NCBI RefSeq assembly: GCF_003369835.1 | Contig: NZ_QPMJ01000002.1 | Coordinates: 1,488,001 to 1,552,000 of the forward strand | DNA: 64,000 bases | Reading direction: 5' to 3' | Source of the DNA: Halorussus rarus | GTDB taxonomy: Archaea > Halobacteriota > Halobacteria > Halobacteriales > Haladaptataceae | Shown here: one piece after another, positions 1 through 8,274 of the stretch | Layout: each line of letters starts with the position of its first letter | Position numbering within the stretch: position 1 is the first letter of the stretch | The notes under the pieces: model-generated | What the model saw: the letters and a program-made list of their open reading frames with translations, nothing else | What the model was told of the DNA's origin: nothing | The model's database searches: none | Position numbers and translations under genes: made by a program

Positions 1-455
1 TCGTCGGCCGGCGCGGCGGTCTCCGGCGCGGTCGTGTCGTCATCGGAAGTCGTGTCGTTCCCCGGGCCCGCGTCGCCGTCCGCGGTGTCGTTGCCGAACC
101 GGTCGTCGACCACGTAGACGTACTCCGGCGGGGTGACGTTCGTGCCGAGGAGGCGCTGGACGCGGGCGAAGACTAGGGTCTGGTTCACCGGGAGCGGCGC
201 GCCCCGGGCCTCGATGGTGCCGGTATCGGCGTCAGTCGCGCCCGACGCGGCGGTCGTCGCAGTCGCCGCGGTCGTCTCACCGGGTGGCTCCGACGCGGTC
301 GGCGGCTCGCCGGTCGTGGCGGACGACGCCGTCGTCGAGGGCTGGTCGGCGACGGCGCGCTGTCCCTCGCGGACGCTCGTCGGGGCGGTGCAGCCGGCGA
401 CGACGAGCAGCGCGGCGGCGAGCAGCGCCGCGCGGGTCGGGGACGACGCGGCCAT
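1..455 (-). CDS. Lipoprotein, C-terminal end beyond window
   Basis: Reads leftward off the window edge, so the C-terminal part is missing. The N-terminus is a short lipoprotein signal: a basic residue, an Ala/Leu-rich core and the lipobox VAGC with Cys22. A Thr/Ser/Ala/Glu-rich low-complexity stretch follows, typical of haloarchaeal surface lipoproteins, then a short ordered segment (around PLPVNQTLVFARVQ) and another Asp/Thr-rich tail. The start codon lies one base after the stop of the upstream lipoprotein gene (TGA-C-ATG), so the two are co-transcribed and probably translationally coupled. The function is unknown. The ordered segment is too short to place in a family by eye. Confidence 0.75.
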   Translation of the reverse strand, partial: MAASSPTRAALLAAALLVVAGCTAPTSVREGQRAVADQPSTTASSATTGEPPTASEPPGETTAATATTAASGATDADTGTIEARGAPLPVNQTLVFARVQRLLGTNVTPPEYVYVVDDRFGNDTADGDAGPGNDTTSDDDTTAPETAAPAD

Positions 456-456
456 G

Positions 457-1398
457 TCAGGCGGTCGTGGTCGCGGGCTGGTCGTCCGAGGCGGACGAGG
501 TCGTCTCCCCGCCCGTCGTGGTCGTCGCGTTCAGACGGTCCTCGAGCGAGACGGCCGTCTCGGCCGCCGGCGGGAGCCGGACCGACACGTCGTCGCCGTA
601 GCCCGAGAACCGGAGCGTCAGCTCCTGGTGGAGGTCCATCTGCCGGCCGCGCACCGAGACGGTGGAGTTTATCGTGGTGTTCGATCTGACCGGGAGGTGG
701 CTATCCTCGGCGATCCAGTAGGTGACCGAGACGTTCTCGACCGTGCCGACCGACCTGGTCGAGACGTTGGCCGAGAGGTTCGCGTACCGCTCGGCGTCGG
801 GCGTGGCCTCCAGCACGTACGCCGCCGTGCCGTCGACCGTCTCCCGTCCGACCAGTTCGACGTCGGAGATGTTCAGGAGCTCGCGCTGGCGGGTCAGCGT
901 GTCGAGCGACGACCACCGCTGCGAGAAGTTGCCCGAGAGGTTCCTTTGGACCCACTTCGAGGAGAACGCCCGCGTGAGCTGCGGGCTCCGCTGGTAGAGC
1001 GTCCGGTTCACCACGTAGGTCGAGACGCTGTTCGACCGGCCGGCCACCCGGGCGGTCCGGTTGATGCGGAGCTCGCGTTCGGTCCGGTCGACCGCGCCGG
1101 TCGAGTTGGTGACCGTCCGACGCTCGACGTTATTCGACGAGATGAGCGTGACGATGTTGGCGTCGATGCGGTACGTCTCCACGTCGGCCATCGCCGAGAC
1201 GGCCGCTCGCTTGACCGCCGCGGCGTCCGCGGACGTCGCGGTGGAGGGGCCGTCGGCTTCGGCGGAACCGGTCGTGGTCGGGTCGACCGTGGTCGCGTCG
1301 GTCGTCGTCGCGGGGTCGGTCCCGCTGCCCGAACAGCCCGCCAGGACGACGAGCGAGGCCAGGAGGAGGGCGACGAGCGTACGCCGTGCGTTCGACAT
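457..1398 (-). CDS. Secreted lipoprotein of a haloarchaeal LolA/LppX-like family
   Basis: A 313-residue protein. The start at 1398 is chosen because the lipoprotein signal begins there (MSNARRTLV, then LAGC with Cys22); an upstream in-frame start would add a meaningless extension. After a Thr/Asp-rich linker the body reads like a membrane-anchored beta-sheet protein: short hydrophobic strands, many NxS/T sites and a pattern (VETYRIDA, ADVxx, WIAEDSHLPVRS) recalling LolA/LppX-type folds. This matches the haloarchaeal lipoproteins labelled DUF7537 in databases as I recall them; that label is tentative. A TATA-like TTTTATG lies about 30 bases upstream. It forms a two-gene unit with the downstream lipoprotein. 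The role is unknown; lipid or small-molecule binding is only a fold-based guess. Confidence 0.8.
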   Translation of the reverse strand: MSNARRTLVALLLASLVVLAGCSGSGTDPATTTDATTVDPTTTGSAEADGPSTATSADAAAVKRAAVSAMADVETYRIDANIVTLISSNNVERRTVTNSTGAVDRTERELRINRTARVAGRSNSVSTYVVNRTLYQRSPQLTRAFSSKWVQRNLSGNFSQRWSSLDTLTRQRELLNISDVELVGRETVDGTAAYVLEATPDAERYANLSANVSTRSVGTVENVSVTYWIAEDSHLPVRSNTTINSTVSVRGRQMDLHQELTLRFSGYGDDVSVRLPPAAETAVSLEDRLNATTTTGGETTSSASDDQPATTTA

Positions 1399-1533
1399 CG
1401 GGGAAAGTACCGGTATCTGACAGCATAAAACCATCGATGACCCAACAGATCGGGGCTCTCCCGGACGGCCGAGGTCGGTGACACCCCCGTCGTCTCGACA
1501 TCGTCACCCGGTCGCGCGGGACGCCGACGCAGG

Positions 1534-1546
1534 GATAAAAGATAAA
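1534..1546 (+). promoter_or_regulatory. TATA-like box of the DUF5828 gene
   Basis: The A-rich stretch ATAAAAGATAAAC stands out in a GC-rich region and sits about 30-40 bases before ATG 1577, the usual archaeal TATA distance for a short or absent leader. Confidence 0.6.
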
Positions 1547-1576
1547 CCTACCCGCGCCTTACGGTCGCCGACCAGA

Positions 1577-2263
1577 ATGGAAGAGAGCGTTTCGGGCTTC
1601 AAGCTCCGCGGCACGTGGGGCGACATCGTCGAACACGGCGAGCGCATCACCGAGGCACTCCGCGAGGCCGACGCGTCCGGCGACGCCTACGAGGAGTGGG
1701 ACGAGTGGCGGCCCAAGCACCACGAGCGGCTCGGCGAGGACGTCTCGGAGAAGACCGCCGAGCAGGCCTCCGTCGGCGAGGGCGAGGGCGAGAAGAAGGG
1801 CAAGGCGCCCGACGACGACCTCAAGACCGCGGGCGAGAAGATAAGCGAGTCCTACGAGAAGCTCGAGGACGAGAAGACCGACGAGGCCGTCGACAAGTGG
1901 CAGGACTCGGTGAGCTACGTCGCCCGCGCGGCCGACTCCGCGAGCCGGAAGGCGCTCCGGAAGGTCGAGGACACCGTCTACCAGAAGGTGATGACCCGGC
2001 TGGCGCCCTACTACTTCGACAACGACCTCATCAGCGCCAACGTCCAGCAGGTCGGCCGGGGCGACGGCGAGGAGGAGTTCGTCTTCGAGGTCAACATCAA
2101 CGACGACGACCTCAAGGAGCAGGTCAGCGACCGGCTGGCCGAGTACGAGGACGAGGTCACCCGGTGGCACGTCGCGACCGAGAAGCGGACCGACACCGCG
2201 GAGGCCGCCGAGGGCGTCGAGCCGCCCGAGGAGCTCGAGGAATCTCACTCGAAGACGACCTGA
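1577..2263 (+). CDS. DUF5828 family protein
   Basis: A 228-residue, very acidic soluble protein with no signal peptide or membrane segment. Start ATG 1577 lies about 30-40 bases after a clear A/T-rich box (1534-1546), which fits a leaderless message. The first third (MEESVSGFKLRGTWGDIVEHG) looks ordered and is the conserved part of the haloarchaeal DUF5828 family as I remember it. The middle (residues about 65-115) is Lys/Glu-rich and probably coiled-coil. The C-terminal half (APYYFDNDLISANVQQV, then EEFVFEVNIND) resembles a small alpha-beta domain. The gene is divergent from the lipoprotein pair, with separate promoters in the 178-base gap. Function unknown. Confidence 0.85.
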   Translation: MEESVSGFKLRGTWGDIVEHGERITEALREADASGDAYEEWDEWRPKHHERLGEDVSEKTAEQASVGEGEGEKKGKAPDDDLKTAGEKISESYEKLEDEKTDEAVDKWQDSVSYVARAADSASRKALRKVEDTVYQKVMTRLAPYYFDNDLISANVQQVGRGDGEEEFVFEVNINDDDLKEQVSDRLAEYEDEVTRWHVATEKRTDTAEAAEGVEPPEELEESHSKTT

Positions 2264-2392
2264 ACGCCGAGACGACCTGAGCGCCGAGACGGCCCGCGGC
2301 CCCGCTCGGTTCGTGCCCCGCGAGGCGACGGTTCCGGGAACCGAGGACCCCGAAGCCGGTACACTATTCTACCGTCGGTAACACGTTCACCC

Positions 2393-3580
2393 ATGGTCGG
2401 GAGTGGCGTCGTCACGTTGGTAATCGCAGCCCTGGCCAGCCTCTTCATGGCGTGGGCCATCGGCGCGGGATCGTCGGGGTCGACCCCGTTCGCGCCCGCG
2501 GTCGGCGCGAACGCCATCTCGGTGATGCGCGCCGGCTTCTTCGTCGGCCTGCTGGGGTTCCTCGGCGCGGTGATGCAGGGCGCGAACGTCTCGGAAGCGG
2601 TCGGAACGGAGCTCATCGGCGGCGTCCAGCTGACCGCCATCGCGGCCACGACGGGGCTGCTCGTCGCGGCCGTGCTGGTCGCGGTCGGCGTGTTCACGGG
2701 CTACCCCATCGCCACGGCGTTCACCGTCACGGGCGCCATCGTCGGCGTCGGCCTGGCGATGGGCGGCGACCCGGCGTGGGCGAAGTACCGCCAGATATCG
2801 GCGCTGTGGGTGCTGACGCCGTTCATCGGGAGCTCCATCGCCTACGCGACCGCGAGGCTGCTTCGCTCGGAGCGGACCTCCGAGCGGGTCGTCAACCCGG
2901 TGCTCGCCGGACTGATCGGGCTCATCCTGGCCAACATCAAGTTCGTCGCGCTCGGCCCGCCCGACGTCAGCCAGTCGGTCGCCGAGACCGTCGCGGCGTC
3001 GCTGGCGCTGCCGCCGGTCGCGGGGATCGAGACGGGGCGAATCGTCGTCTCGCTCGCCATCGCGGCCGCCATCGCGGGGGTGCTGGCGTGGGACGTCCAC
3101 CGCGACCTCGAGGCCGGCCAGCGCCACTTCCTGCTCGCGCTCGGGAGCCTCGTGGCGTTCTCGGCGGGCGGGTCGCAGGTCGGGCTGGCCATCGGCCCGC
3201 TGGTCCCGCTGCTCGACCCGTTCGACATCCCGCTGGTGCCGGTGCTGGTCGGGGGCGGCCTCGGCCTGCTCGCCGGCTCGTGGACCGGCGCGCCCCGGAT
3301 GATAAAGGCGCTCGCCCAGGACTACTCGGCGCTCGGCCCGCGCCGGTCCATCGCGGCGCTCATCCCGTCGTTCGCCATCGCGCAGGTCGCGGTGTTCTTC
3401 GGGATTCCGGTCTCGTTCAACGAGATCATCGTCAGCGCCATCGTCGGCAGCGGCTACGCCGCCGGCGAGGGCGGCGTGAGCCGGGAGAAGATGGGGTACA
3501 CCGTGCTGGCGTGGATCGGGTCGCTCGTGCTGGCGATCGGCGTGGGGTACGCGGCGTTCGCGCTCATCGAGACGCTGTAG
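2393..3580 (+). CDS. pit: Inorganic phosphate transporter, PiT family
   Basis: A 395-residue polytopic membrane protein with about 10-12 hydrophobic segments. It carries the two PiT signature halves. Near the N-terminus is AWAIGAGSSGSTPFAPAVGA followed by NAISVMRAGF, a variant of the GANDxxN motif. Near the C-terminus is a matching SFNEIIVSAIVGSGYA segment. The family couples phosphate (or metal-phosphate) import to Na+ or H+. The gene stands alone: the next gene converges on it with a gap of only about 50 bases. The start is the first Met of the hydrophobic segment, preceded by an A/T-rich stretch (ACTATTCTACC) about 30 bases upstream. Substrate choice, phosphate versus sulfate, is inferred from the family. 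Confidence 0.88.
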   Translation: MVGSGVVTLVIAALASLFMAWAIGAGSSGSTPFAPAVGANAISVMRAGFFVGLLGFLGAVMQGANVSEAVGTELIGGVQLTAIAATTGLLVAAVLVAVGVFTGYPIATAFTVTGAIVGVGLAMGGDPAWAKYRQISALWVLTPFIGSSIAYATARLLRSERTSERVVNPVLAGLIGLILANIKFVALGPPDVSQSVAETVAASLALPPVAGIETGRIVVSLAIAAAIAGVLAWDVHRDLEAGQRHFLLALGSLVAFSAGGSQVGLAIGPLVPLLDPFDIPLVPVLVGGGLGLLAGSWTGAPRMIKALAQDYSALGPRRSIAALIPSFAIAQVAVFFGIPVSFNEIIVSAIVGSGYAAGEGGVSREKMGYTVLAWIGSLVLAIGVGYAAFALIETL

Positions 3581-3631
3581 CCGGAAGCAAACTCAGAGGG
3601 AGAAGGACGGGCAGTCGAAGCGGAGCGGCCG

Positions 3632-5044
3632 TCAGTCGCTCTCCGTTTCGACGCCCTCGCCGACCTCGACGCCGTCCTCGGTCGCGTCCTCGCTCTCGGC
3701 GCGCTCCTGCTCGTCGAGCTTGGTCACGCGGGCCTTCATGATGCGGGTGTTCTCGACCTGTTCGACGTGGAGCCGCACCCCGTCGTAGGTGATGGTCTCG
3801 CCCTCCTCGACCAGCCGGCCCGCGCGGTTGAAGATGAAGCCCGCGATGGTCTCGAACTCCTCGCCCTCGGGGAGGTCGATGTCGAGCGCCTCGTTGACCT
3901 CGTCGATGTTGAGCTCCCCGCGGACGATGATGGTGTCGTCTTCGACGTACTCGACGGGTTCCTCCTCCTCGCCCTCGAGGATCTCGCCGACGATCTCCTC
4001 GACCATGTCCTCCATCGTCACGAGCCCCTCGGTGGTGCCGAACTCGTCGATGACGATGACCATCTGCATCCGGTTCTCGCGCATCTCGGCCAAGAGCTCG
4101 TCGACGTTCTTGCTCTCGGGGACGTGGAGGGTCGGCTGGATGACGTCCTCGAGTTCGAGGCCGTCGTGCTCGCCGTAGGTGTGCTCGCGGACCAGGTCGC
4201 GGATGTGAATGACGCCGATGACGTTGTCGAGGCTCCCCTCGTAGACGGGGACCCGCTCGTGGCCGCTCTGGACCAGCGTCTCGATGGCCTCCTCGACGCC
4301 CGCGGTCTTGGGCACCGCCGTCATGTCGAGCCGCGGGGTCATCACCTCCTTCGCGATGGTGTTGTTGAACCGGAAGATGCGCTGGAGCATCTCGCGCTCG
4401 TCCTCCTCGATGACCCCCTCGCGCTCGCCGGTCTCGATCATGTCCTGGATCTCGTCGCGGGTGACGTAGGAGGTCTCGATGGCCGACCGCCCGCCGGTGA
4501 CCTTGTTGACGACCCGCGTCAGGTAGTCGAACGTGACGACCAGCGGGAGCAGGGTGTACTCCGAGTACTTCAGTGGTTTCGCGATGCGGAGCGCCCACGA
4601 CTCGGTGTTCTCGACCGCGTAGGACTTGGGGGCGCTCTCGCCGAACAGGAGGACCAGTGCGGTGATGCCGAAGGTGGCGACCGCCACGGCCTGTCCCTGC
4701 GTGAGGTGGAGCGCCAGCACCCCGGTCGCGATCGAGGACATCGCGATGTTGACGATGTTGTTGCCGACCAGGATCGTCACCAGCAGGCGGTGGGGGTCGG
4801 ACTTCAGCTCCGCGACCGCCTCGGCGCCGGGCACGCCGTCGTCCAGAAGAGCGTTGACGCGGTGCTTCGCGAGCGAGAACATCGCGATCTCCGACGAGGA
4901 GAAGAAGCCCGAGAGCGCGATGAGGACGACGATGGCCGCGGCTCCGAGGATCGTGATCTCCATGTCAGAGATGGGAACGCCGAACACCTCCGCCAACGGA
5001 ACCGGACCGACGGTCGCAGCAGCGAGTATCGGGAGTGACACCAT
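3632..5044 (-). CDS. CNNM/CorC-like hemolysin family protein
   Basis: A 470-residue protein with family-typical order: an N-terminal DUF21/CNNM membrane region with about four helices (residues about 30-190), a tandem CBS pair (about 215-340) and a C-terminal CorC_HlyC domain (about 355-440, EEFETIAGFIFNRAGRLVEE). A charged tail follows. CNNM/CorC proteins are implicated in Mg2+/Co2+ export and its control by nucleotide binding at the CBS pair; the 'hemolysin' name is historical. An A/T-rich box (around 5078-5090) lies about 35-45 bases before the start. The gene is convergent with the phosphate transporter and divergent from the glutaredoxin-like gene. No missing domain or frameshift was seen. 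Confidence 0.9.
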   Translation of the reverse strand: MVSLPILAAATVGPVPLAEVFGVPISDMEITILGAAAIVVLIALSGFFSSSEIAMFSLAKHRVNALLDDGVPGAEAVAELKSDPHRLLVTILVGNNIVNIAMSSIATGVLALHLTQGQAVAVATFGITALVLLFGESAPKSYAVENTESWALRIAKPLKYSEYTLLPLVVTFDYLTRVVNKVTGGRSAIETSYVTRDEIQDMIETGEREGVIEEDEREMLQRIFRFNNTIAKEVMTPRLDMTAVPKTAGVEEAIETLVQSGHERVPVYEGSLDNVIGVIHIRDLVREHTYGEHDGLELEDVIQPTLHVPESKNVDELLAEMRENRMQMVIVIDEFGTTEGLVTMEDMVEEIVGEILEGEEEEPVEYVEDDTIIVRGELNIDEVNEALDIDLPEGEEFETIAGFIFNRAGRLVEEGETITYDGVRLHVEQVENTRIMKARVTKLDEQERAESEDATEDGVEVGEGVETESD

Positions 5045-5177
5045 TCAACAGTCCACCTTGAGGGTCGGCGGGATTAACTCTTTATTCTTTTCCTCGGACG
5101 TGACGCGTCGCTGTCGTGCAGCGCGCGGGACTGCCGCGAGCGAAGACCTTACGGCGCTTTCGCGCCAACAGACGCCC

Positions 5178-5495
5178 ATGAGCCAGTCAGCGACCGGCGG
5201 ACCTGCCATCACGCTGTACCGCCTGCAGGCGTGTCCGTACTGCGAGCGCGTCGTCCGGACGCTGCGGGACCACGACCTCGACTACCGGTCGCGGTTCGTC
5301 GAGCCGATGCACAGCGACCGCGACGCGGTCAAGCGCATCTCGGGCAAGCGCACCGTCCCGGCCATCGTCGACGAGAACACCGGCGTCACGATGAGCGAGA
5401 GCGCCAACATCGTCGACTACATCGAGAACACCTACGGCGACGTGACCCGGACGGACGGCGGCCGCGCGCCGGCCGACGAGGGAGGCGAGCGCTGA
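5178..5495 (+). CDS. Glutaredoxin/GST-N-like thioredoxin-fold protein
   Basis: A 105-residue thioredoxin-fold protein. The redox motif CPYC sits near residue 19 after a short strand (ITLYRLQACPYCERV). The cis-Pro TVPAIVDE and the SESANIVDYIENTYG segment are as in glutaredoxins and the N-terminal domain of glutathione S-transferases. Haloarchaea use gamma-glutamylcysteine rather than glutathione, so the low-molecular-weight thiol partner is inferred to be different. The stop overlaps the start of the following redoxin gene by one base (TGATG), so the two are co-translated and probably act on the same substrate. The start at 5178 is the Met closest to the fold. Confidence 0.88.
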   Translation: MSQSATGGPAITLYRLQACPYCERVVRTLRDHDLDYRSRFVEPMHSDRDAVKRISGKRTVPAIVDENTGVTMSESANIVDYIENTYGDVTRTDGGRAPADEGGER

Positions 5496-6007
5496 TGCCG
5501 GACTTCGACGTCGTCGAACTCCCCGAGACCGACCACGTCGCCGAGGGCGACACCGCGCCGGACTTCACCCGACCGCTGGTCGACGAGGAGTACTGGGAGG
5601 ACGCCTCGCTGTCGGACCTGACCGACGAGGGACCGGTGCTGCTCGTGTTCTTCCCGATGGACGGGGCGTTCCCCGCGACGTACGTCTGGAACGAGATTCG
5701 AGATAGAGGATGGGGACGCGACGAAGATGTCACCGTCGTCGGCCTCTCCATCTCGGACCCGTACGCCCACAAGCAGCTCATCGAGGAGCGCGGGATGGAC
5801 TACCGGTTGTTCTCGGACCCGCAGAACGGCGTCGCCGAGGAGTACGGCATCGTCAACGACCTCGACGGGATGGCGGGGGTGAGCGAGCCCCGGCCCGCGG
5901 TGTTCCTGCTCGACGAGGACCGCACCGTCGAGTACGCCTGGGTCGCCGAGGAGTGGCCCGACTTCCCCGACTACGACGAGGTCGAGGACGCGCTCGAAGC
6001 GGCGTAA
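5495..6007 (+). CDS. Redoxin/AhpC-TSA-fold protein without cysteine
   Basis: A 170-residue protein of the peroxiredoxin fold: GDTAPDFTRPL opening, the VLLVFFPMDGAFPATYVWNE segment where peroxiredoxins carry the peroxidatic Cys, YRLFSDPQNGVAEEYGI, and the final EPRPAVFLLDEDRTVEYAWV. No cysteine occurs anywhere in the chain; the usual T-x-x-C site reads PATY. It therefore cannot work by the standard thiol mechanism. It overlaps the CPYC protein gene by one base, so it may be a binding or regulatory partner that borrows that protein's thiols. That is inference. It should not be annotated as an active peroxidase without a test. Confidence 0.85.
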   Translation: MPDFDVVELPETDHVAEGDTAPDFTRPLVDEEYWEDASLSDLTDEGPVLLVFFPMDGAFPATYVWNEIRDRGWGRDEDVTVVGLSISDPYAHKQLIEERGMDYRLFSDPQNGVAEEYGIVNDLDGMAGVSEPRPAVFLLDEDRTVEYAWVAEEWPDFPDYDEVEDALEAA

Positions 6008-6046
6008 TCGACGCGCATTTTCCTCCGAAGCGCGTACCTCCGCCCG

Positions 6047-6676
6047 ATGAACCAGGCGGACATCGAGCGGGCCGCGACCGCGATTCGGGAGGGCGACCTC
6101 GCGGTCTACCCGACCGAGACGGTGTACGGACTGGGCGCCGACGCGCTGAGCGAGGCGGCCGTCGAGCGAGTGTTCGAGGCGAAGCGACGGTCCCGCGACA
6201 AGCCGGTGTCGCTGGCCGTGCCGGACGTCGACGCCGCGCTGGAGTACGTCCGGGCCACCGAGCGCGAGCGGCGGTTCATGCGCGAGTTCCTGCCCGGCCC
6301 GGTGACGGTGCTCTGCGAGAAGCGCGAGGCGGTCCCCGACGCGCTGACCGGCGGTCGCGAGCGCGTGGGGGTCCGCGTCCCGGACCACGAGGTCGCGCTC
6401 GGCCTGCTGGAGGAAGTCGCGCCGGTCACGGCGACGAGCGCGAACGTCAGCGGGCGGCCGAGCGCGACCCGGGTCGCCGACCTCGACGAGGAGATACGGG
6501 ACGCCGCCGCGGTCGTGCTCGACGGGGTTGCCGAGCCACGGTCGGCAGCACGTCAGACGGAGTCCGACGATGACGAGACCGGCGACACCGGCAGCACCGT
6601 GGTGAACGTCGAGACCGGCGACATCCACCGCCGGGGCCCGAACGCCGACGACGTGGCGGCGTGGCTGGCCGAGTGA
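6047..6676 (+). CDS. Sua5/YciO/YrdC-type threonylcarbamoyl-AMP synthase
   Basis: A 209-residue protein with the YrdC fold. Visible motifs are YPTETVYGLGADA, KRRSRDKPVSLAVPD (the KR..KP ATP/threonine pocket), LPGPVTV, VGVRVPDH and TATSANVSGRPSAT. The family condenses L-threonine, bicarbonate and ATP into threonylcarbamoyl-AMP for t6A37 on ANN-decoding tRNAs, working with Kae1/KEOPS. It lacks the C-terminal Sua5 domain, so it is the short TsaC/YrdC form. A charged stretch (about residues 163-182, rich in Ser/Asp/Glu) is inserted just before the terminal STVVNVETG strand. It follows the redoxin gene by about 40 bases and may share its transcript. Confidence 0.9.
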   Translation: MNQADIERAATAIREGDLAVYPTETVYGLGADALSEAAVERVFEAKRRSRDKPVSLAVPDVDAALEYVRATERERRFMREFLPGPVTVLCEKREAVPDALTGGRERVGVRVPDHEVALGLLEEVAPVTATSANVSGRPSATRVADLDEEIRDAAAVVLDGVAEPRSAARQTESDDDETGDTGSTVVNVETGDIHRRGPNADDVAAWLAE

Positions 6677-6961
6677 CCGCCGACCTGTCGGGCGATACTG
6701 CGGTCCGCCTCGGCGGATGGGCGCCGCGGTTTCGTCGGGGGCGGTCCCGCGCGCTCGGTCGACATGTTCCTCGCGGCGGTCGCACCGATATCGGGGAGGG
6801 CCGGCGCGCCGAGTCGCGGAACCGAGAGGCTGCCACCGAGCGTAAGCGGTGATTACCACGACGCTGACATTGACTGCCGTATCGGCGGGCTCGCGACCGA
6901 GCGGCGTCAGGCGGGTCGTAACAAAGGGACCGGAGCGTTACGGTGTGAATAGGGACGACCA

Positions 6962-7279
6962 ATGGCAACCACAGCAAAGAACACCGCGGCGGAGCCGCTG
7001 TACCGGGCGAACCACGACCGGGACCGCGACGGGCCGTTGAGCGACGCCGTCGTCGAGGCGCTCGCCGCGGTCGAGAACGTCGACCCCGACGAACTCGACC
7101 TGCGGCTGTACGACAGCGTCGACGGCGACGCGCTCGACCGCCTCTACGAGGTCACCGCCGAGCGCAGCGAGCGACTCCGCGTCACGTTCTCCATCGGCGA
7201 CTACGAGGTGACGGTGCGGGACGACGGCCTGCTCGAGGTTCGGGCCCGGAGCGACGGTCCGGTCGGAGACGGTCGGTGA
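6962..7279 (+). CDS. HalOD1 output-domain protein
   Basis: A 105-residue acidic protein matching the HalOD1 domain, a haloarchaeal output module often found alone or at the end of signalling proteins. The recognisable part is LSDAVVEALAAVENVDPDEL, then LYDSVDGDALDRLYE, and the closing strand pair RVTFSIGDYEVTVRDDGLLEV. A basic N-terminal tail precedes it. The molecular role of HalOD1 is not established. The gene is monocistronic, converging on the Cas4-like gene with only a few bases between them. The 285 bases upstream (6677-6961) hold no gene that I can support. Confidence 0.85.
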   Translation: MATTAKNTAAEPLYRANHDRDRDGPLSDAVVEALAAVENVDPDELDLRLYDSVDGDALDRLYEVTAERSERLRVTFSIGDYEVTVRDDGLLEVRARSDGPVGDGR

Positions 7280-7286
7280 GACCGGA

Positions 7287-7958
7287 TCACAGCCCGAGCA
7301 GCGACTTGAGCGAGCGCGTCCGGACCCCGCACTCCGAGCGGTACTCGCAGGCGTCGCACTTCGCGTCGCCCCGGAGCCGCGGCGGCGGGCCGTCGAGCGA
7401 CCGGACCGCCTCGACGGCCGAGCGGTAGGCGGCCTTCCGGCGGGTCGTGAGCTCTATCTCCCGAACCGCTCCGTGAGCGGGGTACTCGACGAAGGCGCGG
7501 TCGACCGACCGCTCGGCCTCCCACGACAGCGCCTTGGCGGCCGCGACGGTCCGGACCGCCTGGGGCTCCCAGACGCCCTGCTCGGGCGGGTCGCCCGCGA
7601 AGACCATCGCCGGCGCGAGACCGACCGCGTCGTCCGAGAGCACCTTGTGGACGACGCCCCGGCACTCCCGGCCCTCGGCCAGCCGGTCGCGCTCGCTCGG
7701 GTCCCGAATCGCGAACCACGCCGCCTCGAACCGCCGTCGTGCGCGATCGAGGTTCGCCCGGAACTCGGCCGGTCCGACCGCCAGCGGGAGGTCGACGAGG
7801 CTCTCGGCGGGACCCTCCAGCAGGTCGCCGTACCGGAACGCGAGATCGCGGCGCTCGGCCACCCGCTCGGGTACGTCGACCCCGTCGCGCCGCCGGTAGT
7901 AGAGCTTCCGCGGGCAGTACGCCGCGGTCTCGAGTTCGCTGAAGGGAATCTTCGACAC
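7287..7958 (-). CDS. Cas4/Dna2-like Fe-S protein, stand-alone
   Basis: A 223-residue protein with the Cas4/RecB-like layout: an opening ELETAAYCPRKLYYRRRD (first Cys and the basic patch), a central region, and a C-terminal cysteine cluster (CDACEYRSECG) expected to complete a 4Fe-4S site. Residues that would form the PD-(D/E)xK nuclease centre are unclear: where Cas4 has a D...ExK core this protein reads HKVLSDDAVGLAPAMVF, with no obvious ExK. It may be a degenerate or non-nuclease member. No cas gene or CRISPR array lies within the window. A TATA-like TTTATACC precedes the start by about 25 bases. Such solo Cas4 proteins are common in haloarchaea; a repair or structural role is a guess. Confidence 0.78.
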   Translation of the reverse strand: MSKIPFSELETAAYCPRKLYYRRRDGVDVPERVAERRDLAFRYGDLLEGPAESLVDLPLAVGPAEFRANLDRARRRFEAAWFAIRDPSERDRLAEGRECRGVVHKVLSDDAVGLAPAMVFAGDPPEQGVWEPQAVRTVAAAKALSWEAERSVDRAFVEYPAHGAVREIELTTRRKAAYRSAVEAVRSLDGPPPRLRGDAKCDACEYRSECGVRTRSLKSLLGL

Positions 7959-8039
7959 GGGAAGGGTTCGTCCCGTTCTCCGGTATAAAGGTCAGCACCG
8001 AGAGCCGGCGAGTAATCACCCGTCAAGAGCACCTCCAAG

Positions 8040-8272
8040 GAGGACCCCGGAACGAGCATCCGCGCGAGCGCCGGAAGAGCCTCGCTCTTCCGAGCAGTCG
8101 CGCCTTCGGCACGACGAAGCGAGCGCGGTTCTCCGCGAGCGAGGAGCGCAGCGACGAGCGAGCGGACCAAGGAACCCTCGAAGGGGCGAAGCGACTGAGG
8201 GGGTGACGCCGTGTTTTTGGCCGAGTTTTTGCAAGCGAGCGGCGTTCAGGCCGCGAGCGCTGGAAAAGGTCG
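8040..8272 (-). repeat. Dispersed structured repeat C, copy 1 (3' side of cmi4)
   Basis: This gap has no credible gene. It carries a hairpin-rich block that begins a few bases after the stop of cmi4 and matches a block after polC. Shared parts, on the + strand, are CCAAGGAACCCTCGAAGG, then GCGAAGCGACTGAGGGGG and TGACGC (8166-8209), and TTTTGCAAG (8227-8235), then a stem-loop (8239-8254, five pairs, six-base loop) and AAAAGGT next to the stop. The part farther from the gene has GAGCGAGGAGCGCAGCGACG-type hairpins. It lies in the 3' untranslated region of the minus-strand message, so it may serve as a terminator or RNA-processing element. Confidence 0.75.
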
Positions 8273-8274
8273 TT

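Noticed and set aside
7287-7958. A CRISPR-Cas locus, suggested by the Cas4-like gene
   Set aside because: No array of regularly spaced repeats and no other cas gene within the window.
8016-8234. Minus-strand frame of 72 codons in the cmi4-cas4 gap
   Set aside because: Composed entirely of repeat C and hairpin sequence; the translated Arg/Ser/Ala-rich pattern recurs at the other copy, so it is repeat-derived, not a gene.
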